Positions 28,852 through 37,405 of a stretch of DNA of 47,807 nt are shown in pieces. Location of the stretch: positions 1 through 47,807 of the forward strand of contig CAJJBD010000016.1 of the NCBI GenBank assembly GCA_905182325.1, given 5' to 3'. The stretch is from an uncultured Planktomarina sp. GTDB lineage: Bacteria > Pseudomonadota > Alphaproteobacteria > Rhodobacterales > Rhodobacteraceae. Position 1 is the stretch's first letter, and each line of letters starts with the position of its first letter. Position numbers and translations under genes: made by a program. Under the pieces are notes generated by a model. That model saw only the letters and a program-made list of their open reading frames with translations, did no database searches and was not told the origin of the DNA.

Positions 28852-28882
28852 ACCTCTAAATACGACTGTGAGGTATTTTTTT
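28852..28882 (+). terminator. Terminator-like hairpin on the plus strand
   Basis: ACCTC (28852-28856) pairs with GAGGT (28870-28874), followed by A and seven T (28876-28882). The T-run is correct only for plus-strand transcription, but both neighbouring genes are on the minus strand. It may end an unannotated plus-strand transcript in the 275-nt gap, or block antisense transcription of the flavoenzyme gene. Confidence 0.4.
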
Positions 28883-28887
28883 ATTAA

Positions 28888-30933
28888 TTAAATATCTTTC
28901 ATGAAGCGTAACGCATCGTAAATAGCTGCGTGTGTATTTCGCGCAGAAACTGCATCACCAATCCTAAAAAGTTGGAACTTTCCATCATTATTTTTATGTA
29001 ACTTCTGACTTTTGCCTAGGATTAAGGCCTCGTAGTCCACCGCCCCTTCATTTTGAGAAAAGGGCTTAAGCTGAAAGTAAAGTTCATCAACTGGTAACGT
29101 TCCATAATTTAGAACTACTTGGTCATATTCTGAAAATGTTTTTAAACCACTATAATCTGTACCAATTTCAGCTTTAAGCTTATTCCCATTTTGGACCAAG
29201 TTCAGCAGTCGTCGGGCTACTGTGAAAGTGACATCCTTACTCTGCAAGGCCCTCATGTAAGGCACAAGGTTCATGGCCATTATCTCAGGTGAGATAGTTC
29301 GGTCAGGAGTCATGATTTCAACTTTACATCCAGCGTTAGCTGCTATTTCGGCGGCTTGCAGTCCAGGATGATCTCCACTTTCATCGTAAATCAAAATATG
29401 CTCAGCTGGCTTCACGGCTCCAGAAATCAAATCCCAGGCCGATGACACATTTTCAAGGTCTCCCTTCGTTTCAAACAGCTCCATATTTGGAATACCACCC
29501 GTTGCCACCACTACTACTTGCGGTTCTAACGCCACAACATCAGGCATCTCGGCGTAGGTATTGAATTGAAAGCTGACACCTCTTTTCTCACATTGCTGCA
29601 TTCGCCAATCTACAATTGATATCATTTCCCTTCGGCGTGATGATTGAGCCGTTAGGCGAATTTGGCCTCCAGGTTGATCAGCAGCCTCTAACACTGTCAC
29701 ATCGTGGCCTCGCTCCGACGCAACGCGGGCCGCCTCAAGCCCTCCAGGGCCTGCACCAATTACTACAACTTTTCGACTTTTATCAGCTATATTTACGATA
29801 TGCGGCATAAATAGCTCGCGCCCCGTGGCAGCATTATGAATGCATAGCGCCTCACCTGCGTTATATATCCTATCCAGGCAGTAAGTAGCACCAACACAGG
29901 GACGAATATCTGCCTCACGTTTTTCTAGGATCTTTTGTACGATATGTGGGTCAGCGATGTGTGCCCGCGTCATGCCAACCATATCTAACAAACCAGCCGA
30001 AATTGCATGACGCGCGGTGGCAACGTCTGGAATTCTGGAAGCATGAAAAATCGGCAGATTTGTTGCCTGTTTAACTTTTCCCGCAAAATCAATTTGCTGG
30101 CCCGTTGGCATGCCTTGTACTGGAATAATCTCAGTCATTGCTGGATCTGTGTGGATCCTACCACGAACTACATTAAGGAAGTCTATCTGCCCCGTTTCTT
30201 CTAACCTTTGTGAAATCACGATACCTTCTTCGGGCGTGATCCCACCACTTTGCATTTCATCTGCAGTATAACGAAATCCAACGATAAATTTGTGGCCAAC
30301 ACGTTTTCGAATTGCCGATAAAACATCAAGCGGGAAACGTAATCTATTTTCTAGTGTATCAGCGCCATAGGGTCCAGTAAGTTCATTGGTAAGGGGCGAC
30401 CAAAATTGATCTAGTAAATGTCCATATACTTGCAATTCAATACCATCCATACCACCTGCCTGCATTCGTTCAGCCGCATCAGCAAAATCACTAATAATGC
30501 GATCTATATCCCAATCCTCAATAAGCTTTGGAAAGGACCGATGAGCCGGTTCGCGGTGTTTAGTGGGAGAAACGGATGGTAACCAATCTCCTTTATTCCA
30601 GGACGTCCGCCGTCCCAAATGCGTCAACTGGATCATCATCGCACAACCGTGTTCATGGCAACTGTCAGTCAGATTTCTAATCCAAGGCACAACTTCGTCT
30701 TTATATGCTAAGATATTATTAAAAACTGGCGGGCTATCTTTTGAAACTGCCGAAGAGCCAGCCGTCATTGCTAGTGCTATACCACCTTTAGCTCGCTCCT
30801 CATGGTATGCGCGATATCTTTCTTTTGGCATCCCATCCTCAGGGTAAGCTGGTTCATGGCTGGTAGTCATAATCCTATTTTTGAGGGTCAAATGTTTCAG
30901 CTGAAAGGGCTGCAATAGTGGATCTTTAAACAT
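28888..30933 (-). CDS. NADH:flavin oxidoreductase of the TMADH / dienoyl-CoA reductase family, altered Fe-S motif
   Basis: A 681-residue two-part protein: an OYE-type FMN barrel (1-340), then a linker with Fe-S cysteines and an FAD/NAD-binding domain (GAGPGG at 393-398). Relatives demethylate N-methylated amines (trimethylamine, N-methylproline, betaines) or reduce 2,4-dienoyl-CoA. The cluster motif, normally C-x2-C-x2-C-x11-C, reads C346, A349, C352, C364, so the second Cys is Ala. The fragment IHNAATGRE after C364 is typical of the amine-demethylase-like branch. AAGGGGG lies about 9 nt before the ATG. The gene stands alone with hpaR upstream. Class certain, substrate unknown. Confidence 0.88.
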   Translation of the reverse strand: MFKDPLLQPFQLKHLTLKNRIMTTSHEPAYPEDGMPKERYRAYHEERAKGGIALAMTAGSSAVSKDSPPVFNNILAYKDEVVPWIRNLTDSCHEHGCAMMIQLTHLGRRTSWNKGDWLPSVSPTKHREPAHRSFPKLIEDWDIDRIISDFADAAERMQAGGMDGIELQVYGHLLDQFWSPLTNELTGPYGADTLENRLRFPLDVLSAIRKRVGHKFIVGFRYTADEMQSGGITPEEGIVISQRLEETGQIDFLNVVRGRIHTDPAMTEIIPVQGMPTGQQIDFAGKVKQATNLPIFHASRIPDVATARHAISAGLLDMVGMTRAHIADPHIVQKILEKREADIRPCVGATYCLDRIYNAGEALCIHNAATGRELFMPHIVNIADKSRKVVVIGAGPGGLEAARVASERGHDVTVLEAADQPGGQIRLTAQSSRRREMISIVDWRMQQCEKRGVSFQFNTYAEMPDVVALEPQVVVVATGGIPNMELFETKGDLENVSSAWDLISGAVKPAEHILIYDESGDHPGLQAAEIAANAGCKVEIMTPDRTISPEIMAMNLVPYMRALQSKDVTFTVARRLLNLVQNGNKLKAEIGTDYSGLKTFSEYDQVVLNYGTLPVDELYFQLKPFSQNEGAVDYEALILGKSQKLHKNNDGKFQLFRIGDAVSARNTHAAIYDALRFMKDI

Positions 30934-31102
30934 TTCCTGACACCCCCTTACAATTATAATCTATTTAAGAAGATGCTATGGGTTATTTTGAAAAATTCAA
31001 ATGTTTGTTTTTGACCCTACGAAAAAAGATTAAGAAACAATCTAAAGACGCAAATGTTGGGGTCTTGGATAAATGGTTAACATCACCAAATTCTTTGAAT
31101 AG

Positions 31103-31522
31103 TTAATTTTCTAGGGCGGCAAGTAAATCGAGCAACTGTTCATAGCGTTCAGTCCCAAGGTGGTGCTGAAGTTCCTCAGCTATTTTGGTCGCTTGTGGTA
31201 GGTTGTCATCAATTATTTTTTGACCCTCTGGCGTAATAACTACGGTCTGGCGGCGACGATCTCGACTATTGATGCTGCTAACGACTAAACCACCATCAAG
31301 CAGCTTTCGGATAATGCGAGATAGGCTTGGCAACAACAAACTAGCTTTATTAGAAATCTGGGTCAGATCTTGTGGTCCTGTTTCAGACAAAACTCGTAAA
31401 ACACGCCATTGCTGCTCAGTAATACCAGAAGCTTTCAACATATCTCGTATGGGCCCCATCACTTTCTCACGCGACCGTATCAATGCAATTGGCAACGACC
31501 GCCTGGTAGTAGGCAATCCCAT
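31103..31522 (-). CDS. hpaR: MarR-family repressor, HpaR type
   Basis: A 139-residue winged-helix regulator. The central pattern ITEQQWRVLRVLSETGPQDL, followed by PSLSRIIRKLLDGGLV and DRRRQTVVITPEG, matches HpaR, the repressor of homoprotocatechuate (3,4-dihydroxyphenylacetate) degradation, more closely than generic MarR proteins. It diverges from hpaE-hpaD across a 175-nt AT-rich region. By family knowledge it should block that promoter until a hydroxyphenylacetate-type ligand binds. Confidence 0.82.
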   Translation of the reverse strand: MGLPTTRRSLPIALIRSREKVMGPIRDMLKASGITEQQWRVLRVLSETGPQDLTQISNKASLLLPSLSRIIRKLLDGGLVVSSINSRDRRRQTVVITPEGQKIIDDNLPQATKIAEELQHHLGTERYEQLLDLLAALEN

Positions 31523-31591
31523 TAGAAGGCTCTGGTTTTTATTTTGATCATAATTCTAATTACCAATTACTTTATATTTTATTAAAGAATA

Positions 31592-31619
31592 TTGACTATT
31601 AAATGAAAGTTATTATTAC
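31592..31619 (+). promoter_or_regulatory. Possible promoter of hpaE-hpaD
   Basis: TTGACT (31592-31597), a 16-nt spacer and TATTAC (31614-31619) form a plausible sigma-70 promoter about 80 nt before the hpaE start. An imperfect palindrome follows it. Confidence 0.35.
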
Positions 31620-31638
31620 TTAACATGATAAGCAAATA

Positions 31639-31665
31639 TTTAATCATCAAAATTTAATTATTAAA
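31639..31665. promoter_or_regulatory. Imperfect palindrome, candidate HpaR operator
   Basis: TTTAATCAT (31639-31647) mirrors ATTATTAAA (31657-31665) with one mismatch, centred just downstream of the proposed hpaE promoter, where a MarR-type repressor could block transcription. The region is very AT-rich, so chance symmetry is possible. Confidence 0.3.
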
Positions 31666-31697
31666 ATCAGTGACCGTGTTAGAAAGAGAAACCTAGT

Positions 31698-33206
31698 ATG
31701 TCCCCTCTCGAACAAAATTTGAAAAAACTACAAAGGTATCTAGGACGTTATGCCTTGGATGGTATCCAGCATCGTATTGCGGGACAAGACGTAAAAGGTA
31801 GTGCCGGAACTTTCAAATCAATATCTCCAGTAGACAAGTCAGAAATATGCAGTGTCGCGCGTGGAAATGCCAAAGACATAGATAAGGCAGCGCAAGCCGC
31901 AAAATCTGCTTTTCCTGCCTGGCGAGATATGCCTTCAAAAGAGCGAAAGGCCATTTTGATCCGTATTGCGGAGGGTATTGAAGCGCGTGCTGAAGAAATA
32001 GCGCTTTGTGAGTGCTGGGATACAGGCCAAGCTTGGCGGTTTATGTCAAAGGCCGCTTTGCGCGGTGCTGAGAATTTTAGATACTTTGCTGATCAGATTT
32101 CCGCAGCGCGGGATGGAAAACATTTAAAATCTCCAACACTAATGAACATTACTACAAGAGTGCCAATCGGGCCCGTAGGTATAATCACGCCATGGAACAC
32201 CCCATTTATGCTATCAACTTGGAAAATTGCGCCAGCACTGGCTGCAGGTTGCACCGTGGTCCACAAGCCTGCTGAGGCGTCCCCACTTACTGCACGTTTG
32301 TTGGTTGAAATTGCTGAAGAAGCTGGCCTTCCACCTGGTGTTTTAAATACTGTTAACGGGTTTGGCGAAGATGCTGGAAGAGCTTTAACAGAGCATCCAG
32401 ACATAAAAGCTATCGCATTTGTTGGCGAAAGCCGTACTGGGTCGATGATCACAAAGCAGGGGGCTGACACGTTAAAGCGCACACATTTTGAACTTGGTGG
32501 GAAAAATCCAGTGATTGTATTCGAAGATGCGGATCTTGAGCGCGCACTGGATGCTGTGATCTTCATGATTTATTCAATTAATGGTGAACGTTGTACCTCT
32601 TCATCACGGCTTTTAATACATGAAAGTATTCGTGAAGAATTTGAAGCCAAACTTATTGTACGAATTAACAACATTAAAGTGGGGCATCCACTAGATCCTT
32701 CCACTGAGATTGGTCCCTTAATTAACGAAGAGCATTATAAAAAAGTAACATCCTATTTTAATATCGCAAAAGAAGATGGGGCAAATATTGCCGCTGGTGG
32801 CGACAAAATTGGTGAAACTGGCTATTTTGTCCGCCCTACATTGTTCACTGGCGCTCATAACTCCATGCGTATCGCTCGCGAGGAAATTTTTGGCCCAGTA
32901 TTAACATCAATCGCGTTTTCAAGCGAAGACGAGGCTCTCCAAATAGCAAACGACTCTCCATATGGATTGACTGGTTATTTATGGACAAACGATTTAACCA
33001 GGGCACTTCGCTTTACAGATAAATTGGAGGCGGGAATGATATGGGTTAATAGTGAAAATGTCCGACATCTGCCAACCCCGTTTGGGGGCATAAAGGCTAG
33101 CGGCATTGGGCGCGATGGCGGGGATTGGAGTTTTGAATTTTATATGGAGCAAAAGCATATTGGCTTCGCTTTAGGCAACCACAAAATTTCACGCCTAGGC
33201 GTATGA
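31698..33206 (+). CDS. hpaE: 5-carboxymethyl-2-hydroxymuconate-semialdehyde dehydrogenase (HpaE-like)
   Basis: A 502-residue aldehyde dehydrogenase. GIITPWNTPFMLSTWK, AFVGESRTG, the Glu base in FELGGKNP and the nucleophile in NGERCTSSSRLL are present; the last phrase is characteristic of HpaE. HpaE oxidises the ring-cleavage product of homoprotocatechuate to the dicarboxylate. It is followed 25 nt later by the HpaD-like dioxygenase that would supply its substrate, which supports the call. It is longer at the N-terminus than the neighbouring ALDH by about 25 residues. Confidence 0.85.
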   Translation: MSPLEQNLKKLQRYLGRYALDGIQHRIAGQDVKGSAGTFKSISPVDKSEICSVARGNAKDIDKAAQAAKSAFPAWRDMPSKERKAILIRIAEGIEARAEEIALCECWDTGQAWRFMSKAALRGAENFRYFADQISAARDGKHLKSPTLMNITTRVPIGPVGIITPWNTPFMLSTWKIAPALAAGCTVVHKPAEASPLTARLLVEIAEEAGLPPGVLNTVNGFGEDAGRALTEHPDIKAIAFVGESRTGSMITKQGADTLKRTHFELGGKNPVIVFEDADLERALDAVIFMIYSINGERCTSSSRLLIHESIREEFEAKLIVRINNIKVGHPLDPSTEIGPLINEEHYKKVTSYFNIAKEDGANIAAGGDKIGETGYFVRPTLFTGAHNSMRIAREEIFGPVLTSIAFSSEDEALQIANDSPYGLTGYLWTNDLTRALRFTDKLEAGMIWVNSENVRHLPTPFGGIKASGIGRDGGDWSFEFYMEQKHIGFALGNHKISRLGV

Positions 33207-33231
33207 GTGCCAGAGTTTAAAGGAGACCAAG

Positions 33232-34215
33232 ATGCCCGTTCCGCCACCTAACCTTTACCCAAGCTTTAATACAGTGAGGCTCAGCCATGCCTGCTTGAAC
33301 GTAGCCGATCTTGCCAAATCAAAGAAATTCTACACCGAAATCCTAGGCATGCAGGTTACCGACGAAACCCAAAAACATATTTACCTTCGTGCGATGGAAG
33401 AGCGCGGGCATCACAGTGTTATATTGCAGCTATCAGACCTACCAGGAACAGTCGAAGTGATGGGTTTCAAAACTTTTGATGAAGAAGATTTAGATAAAGC
33501 CAAAATACATTTCAGTTCCAAAGGCCGGCCCACTAAGTGGATTGAAAGGCCCTATCAAGGCCGCACTCTACTTACATCTGACAATATTGGAATTCCTCTC
33601 GAGTTTTATCATAAAATGGATCGGCTACCATCTATACATCAGCAGTATGCATTGTACCGAGGAGTAAAACCTTTGAGGATAGACCACTTTAATTGCTTTT
33701 CACCCAACGTAGATGCCTCTGTTGATTTTTATAATAATTTTGGGTTTCGTGTAACTGAATATACCGAGGATGAAGCAACTGGAAAATTATGGGCAGCTTG
33801 GATGCACCGAAAGGGCGGCGTCCATGACATGGCTTTCACAAATGGAACAGGCCCGCGGATGCATCATATTGCATTTTGGGTTCCAACCCCACTTAACATA
33901 ATTGATCTGTTAGATTTAATGGCTAGTACTGGCTACGTTAGCAACATAGAGCGTGGCCCTGGCCGTCATGGTATTTCTAACGCATTTTTTCTGTACATTC
34001 TTGATCTAGATGGCCACAGAATTGAGATATATTGCTCTGATTATCAAACCTTAGACCCTGACCACGAACCGATTAAGTGGGATCTAAAGGATCCACAACG
34101 ACAGACACTTTGGGGGGCCGCGGCGCCAAAAAGTTGGTTTGAACATGGTACAAACTTTGTTGGCAGCGAACCGCGCAAAAGCTCATTGGCAGCAAGTCCC
34201 ATCATTGCTCCCTAA
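33232..34215 (+). CDS. hpaD: Extradiol ring-cleavage dioxygenase, homoprotocatechuate 2,3-dioxygenase type
   Basis: A 327-residue two-domain vicinal-oxygen-chelate protein. It cleaves 3,4-dihydroxyphenylacetate next to the hydroxyls, using Fe(II) or Mn(II). The ligands are placed at H152 (RIDHFN), H211 (MHHIAFW) and E265 (HRIEIYCSDY); H198 and Y255 match the second-sphere residues of the characterised enzyme. The C-terminal stretch DPDHEPIKWDLKDPQRQTLW is typical of this subgroup. AAAGGAG precedes the ATG. It forms an operon with hpaE. A related catechol is a possible true substrate. Confidence 0.87.
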   Translation: MPVPPPNLYPSFNTVRLSHACLNVADLAKSKKFYTEILGMQVTDETQKHIYLRAMEERGHHSVILQLSDLPGTVEVMGFKTFDEEDLDKAKIHFSSKGRPTKWIERPYQGRTLLTSDNIGIPLEFYHKMDRLPSIHQQYALYRGVKPLRIDHFNCFSPNVDASVDFYNNFGFRVTEYTEDEATGKLWAAWMHRKGGVHDMAFTNGTGPRMHHIAFWVPTPLNIIDLLDLMASTGYVSNIERGPGRHGISNAFFLYILDLDGHRIEIYCSDYQTLDPDHEPIKWDLKDPQRQTLWGAAAPKSWFEHGTNFVGSEPRKSSLAASPIIAP

Positions 34216-34240
34216 CTTTATAACCCAAAATATTAAACTA

Positions 34241-35089
34241 TCAGGTCTTTGCTGCCGGCAGGCCTAATATTTTTCGTGCTTCGGAGGGCCGTGCTACAGG
34301 TCGCTCATATTTTTCACAGAGGTCCGCCGCGAGGGTGATTAACGCTGCATTAGATGGAGCCAGGGTGTCGCGGTCCAGCCTTACATTATCCTCCAGACCA
34401 GCTCTCGTATGGCCACCAGCTGCGATGGCCCACTCATTAACTACTATCTGATTTGCCCCTATCCCAGCAGCACACCAGGCAGCATTAGGTGCCCAAGTAC
34501 GCATTAGTAAAACATAGAAATCAAAGACAGAGCGATCAGCCGGCATGGCATTTTTGACACCCATGACAAATTGTACATATAGTTGTCCAAATAGCTGTCC
34601 CTCATCATGCATTCTTATTGCTTGGAAAATGTGCGACAGATCGAAAGCCTCAATCTCTGGTACTATACCATAAGTTTGCATCTCACTTGCCAACCAAGCG
34701 ACAAGATCTGGTGAATTTTCGTAGACCCTTGTCGGGAAATTATTAGATCCCACAGACAACGAAGCCATGTCGGGACACAGCGACAGCATCCCACCTCGTT
34801 CACGCCCCGATCCAGACCGTCCACCAGTTGAAAATTGAATAATGACGTCAGGACAGTGGCGTCTTAACTCTTCTTGCAGGCGAGAAAACTTTTCAGGGTC
34901 GCTACTAGTGGTTCCGTCAGAGTTTCGGACGTGAGCGTGGATAATGGAAGCGCCAGCCTCTACAGCTGCATGGCTACTTTCTATTTGTTCGGTAATACTG
35001 ATGGGTACTGCCGGGTTGTCAGATTTTTGTGGGACGGAACCTGTTATGGCGCAACATAGAATGCAGGGGTTATTACTTTGTTTTAACAT
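34241..35089 (-). CDS. BKACE-family beta-keto acid cleavage enzyme (DUF849)
   Basis: A 282-residue TIM-barrel enzyme. BKACE proteins use zinc and acetyl-CoA (or another acyl-CoA) to split beta-keto acids into acetoacetate and a new CoA ester. Zinc ligands are in HAHVR (H51, H53) and a late Glu lies in VVNEWAIAAGGHTRAGLEDN. The phosphate/CoA part includes STGGRSGSGRER. The specificity-determining residues cannot be matched to a known subgroup by eye. It is convergent with hpaD and lies downstream of boxR, inside the aromatic-degradation region, so a keto acid from aromatic breakdown is possible. Confidence 0.88.
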   Translation of the reverse strand: MLKQSNNPCILCCAITGSVPQKSDNPAVPISITEQIESSHAAVEAGASIIHAHVRNSDGTTSSDPEKFSRLQEELRRHCPDVIIQFSTGGRSGSGRERGGMLSLCPDMASLSVGSNNFPTRVYENSPDLVAWLASEMQTYGIVPEIEAFDLSHIFQAIRMHDEGQLFGQLYVQFVMGVKNAMPADRSVFDFYVLLMRTWAPNAAWCAAGIGANQIVVNEWAIAAGGHTRAGLEDNVRLDRDTLAPSNAALITLAADLCEKYERPVARPSEARKILGLPAAKT

Positions 35090-35316
35090 TATAAAGTCCC
35101 ACTATTTATCTGCTACCCTCTATCCCAGAAATTTAGAGCTGTGAATTAAAATTACATATAATTTCATCTTTCCCATTAAAACCTTTCCCAACTTAGCTAT
35201 TAGATCAAAAAGTAGGGAAGTATTATAAAAATTTAGAACGGCAGAATGAATAAATTAGAAATAATATCTGCGCCAAATCAATGCTCTTATCCCTAAATCA
35301 GTCACTTATCTCAAAA

Positions 35317-36198
35317 TTAGGTTACGTTATGTTCCCCCGCACTTATCTGCCTAATAATTTCAAGAAGTGATCTTAGAACAATGGGTTCACGCGCATTGCT
35401 GGTATTTAATCGTACGTCGGCCCGTCCATAATCTAATTTTCGAGCTTTTAAGATATCACGCAACCGGTCCATAGCTTGCCCGTGCCCCTTCATTGGACGT
35501 AAGTCACCCTGCGCGCGTACCCTTGCCATGTGGTCCTCTGCCGAAGCCTGAACCCAAATTGTGTGAAATCCATTAATTAATCGATTATAGATTTCACGGT
35601 TGGTAACAATTCCACCTGCAACAGCAAGTATGCATCTGTCATGCTGAGCCAAAACCTCAGTTAGCGCATCAGCTTCCAGTTTACGGTAACCATCAGGCCC
35701 ATACATAGCAATGATTTCACCTACTGGCATAGCAGCCAGACGTTCTACTACGTTGTTCAATTCGATAAACGGAATATCTAAAATTTCGGCAGCCTGTTTG
35801 CCCAAAGTAGATTTTCCAGCACCGCGCAGGCCTAATAGTGCAATACGTTTTTTTTTATCTGGGATAGATAGCAGCTGTAAAACTGCATTTTGAGTTTCCA
35901 TCGGGGCCGCAGAAAATATTTCTGAAAACTTATCTGCTGGTTCAGTCGTGCTAAGAAGTTTCAGCAGACTACTATCCAATGCATGAGCAACTCTTTGCAA
36001 AATACCAATAGAAACATTACCTTTTCCAACTTCAATTTGCGCCAAGTACCTCTGGGAGACACCAGCTGCCTCTGCTAACACTCGCCGGCTTATTTTCTTT
36101 TCCTTTCGCTTCTGACGCAAATTAATAGCCAAATGTTTCAATACATCAGCCTGATCATCCATTTGTTTCTGGGGTGAATAGCCTAAAGTACCCAGCAT
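35317..36198 (-). CDS. boxR: BoxR/BzdR-type regulator (HTH plus shikimate-kinase-like domain)
   Basis: A 293-residue repressor of benzoyl-CoA degradation genes, with benzoyl-CoA as the known inducer in the family. An XRE-type HTH (about 22-80, including VLAEAAGVSQRYLAQIE) is followed by a shikimate-kinase-like domain with Walker A GLRGAGKST (123-131) that binds benzoyl-CoA rather than acting as a kinase. The ATG at 36198 overlaps the boxA stop (TGATG), so it is made from the same transcript and can autoregulate the operon. A TTG 3 nt upstream and an ATG 36 nt downstream are alternatives. Confidence 0.93.
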   Translation of the reverse strand: MLGTLGYSPQKQMDDQADVLKHLAINLRQKRKEKKISRRVLAEAAGVSQRYLAQIEVGKGNVSIGILQRVAHALDSSLLKLLSTTEPADKFSEIFSAAPMETQNAVLQLLSIPDKKKRIALLGLRGAGKSTLGKQAAEILDIPFIELNNVVERLAAMPVGEIIAMYGPDGYRKLEADALTEVLAQHDRCILAVAGGIVTNREIYNRLINGFHTIWVQASAEDHMARVRAQGDLRPMKGHGQAMDRLRDILKARKLDYGRADVRLNTSNAREPIVLRSLLEIIRQISAGEHNVT

Positions 36199-37385
36199 CA
36201 ATAAGTTTCCACGTGATACCGGCCATCCGTCCGCATTTGATCACGTAAGTCTTTCCAATTTTTACCAGATTCAGACGCAATCTTAGTCATAGCAATTTCA
36301 ACCCCAGCCTCCATATCGCGGAGGCCACAGATATATATGTATGTAGCTGGATTAATCAAAAGATTTGCAACAGCCTCAATATTATCAAGCAATCGATCTT
36401 GCACATATTGTTTGGGTTGTGTTTCGTCACGGCTGTACACCAAATGCTGGTTCAATAAACTTTGTGGTACTTTGGCCAAGGGACCAAAATAAGGCAATGA
36501 CCCGGCGCTTCGTGCGCCAAAAAATAATGTCATTCCACCAGACGCACCCACTACCGCGCGCTGACGACGCATAGTGAAAGCCCTCATAGGTGCTGAACCA
36601 GTGCCTGTGCAAATCATCAACAAATGTGCCGCTGGATCATCCGGCATCAAGAAGGTAGACCCAAATGGGCCAATAATATTTACTACGTCACCCTGATTGA
36701 GGTCACAGAGATAATTGCTGCAAACCCCCTTTTCATCACGTTTTACTGTCAACGAAATGTTATTATAACCAGGCCGTTCTCCGTCTCGTGGATTTGAAAC
36801 AGAGTAAAGCCTAGCATTATGCGGTTTTCCGTTAGGGTCTGTACCTGGCGGAACCACGCCTATTGTTTGGCCCTCAAGAACCGGAATAGGCGTATCACCC
36901 ACATTAAATATAATGTGGCGCACATCATGATCTGGGTCATCAGTTAGGCAATAATTACCCTGCACCACAACCTGAGCTGGGGTTTCCATACCGTACAAAG
37001 CAATAACAGGCTTAGAAGCAGATTTTGGTGGCGTTACTTTCCCGCCAGCCCCAATTTGTGCTTCCAATAAAAGCGCCTCTATTACTGGATCAACGAGATT
37101 TTTATCTTCAGCCTCCGCGCTATCAGCAAACTTTTCCTGCTCGGGCAACTCCATCCACTCGTATTGTGCTTCCAGAGAATAGGGCTCCTGTACCACTCTC
37201 CACTCATCAATAGAGCCTGTAGGACAAACTGGAATACACTCCATACAAAAATTACAGATATCCGCATTGACGACGACATTATTGTCGTCATGTTCTATCG
37301 CTCCGATAGGACATGTCATCTCGCATGTGTAGCAGCGGATACAAACCTCTGGACAAATAACGTGTTGTTTTAGTAGTTTATTCAC
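36198..37385 (-). CDS. boxA: Benzoyl-CoA 2,3-epoxidase, reductase component
   Basis: A 395-residue iron-sulfur flavoprotein that passes electrons from NADPH to BoxB. Two [4Fe-4S] ligand sets lie at the N-terminus: C15-x2-C18-x2-C21-x3-C25 and C44-x2-C47-x2-C50-x3-C54. The rest is a ferredoxin-NADP reductase-like module with RLYSVSNPRDGE (flavin), CTGTGSAPMRAF (NADP) and ICGLRDMEAGVE. Translation starts at a GTG at 37385, as no ATG occurs before the first cluster; a C11 lies just upstream of the first set. It lies between boxB (20 nt) and boxR (1-nt overlap). Confidence 0.95.
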   Translation of the reverse strand: MNKLLKQHVICPEVCIRCYTCEMTCPIGAIEHDDNNVVVNADICNFCMECIPVCPTGSIDEWRVVQEPYSLEAQYEWMELPEQEKFADSAEAEDKNLVDPVIEALLLEAQIGAGGKVTPPKSASKPVIALYGMETPAQVVVQGNYCLTDDPDHDVRHIIFNVGDTPIPVLEGQTIGVVPPGTDPNGKPHNARLYSVSNPRDGERPGYNNISLTVKRDEKGVCSNYLCDLNQGDVVNIIGPFGSTFLMPDDPAAHLLMICTGTGSAPMRAFTMRRQRAVVGASGGMTLFFGARSAGSLPYFGPLAKVPQSLLNQHLVYSRDETQPKQYVQDRLLDNIEAVANLLINPATYIYICGLRDMEAGVEIAMTKIASESGKNWKDLRDQMRTDGRYHVETY

Positions 37386-37405
37386 ACCCTAGGTCCGCCC
37401 TACAA

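Noticed and set aside
28888-34215. Possible mobile island carrying the catabolic genes.
   Set aside because: No transposase, integrase or flanking direct repeat was found, and base use looks like the rest of the window. The tRNA-Gln at 23470 has no visible partial duplicate.
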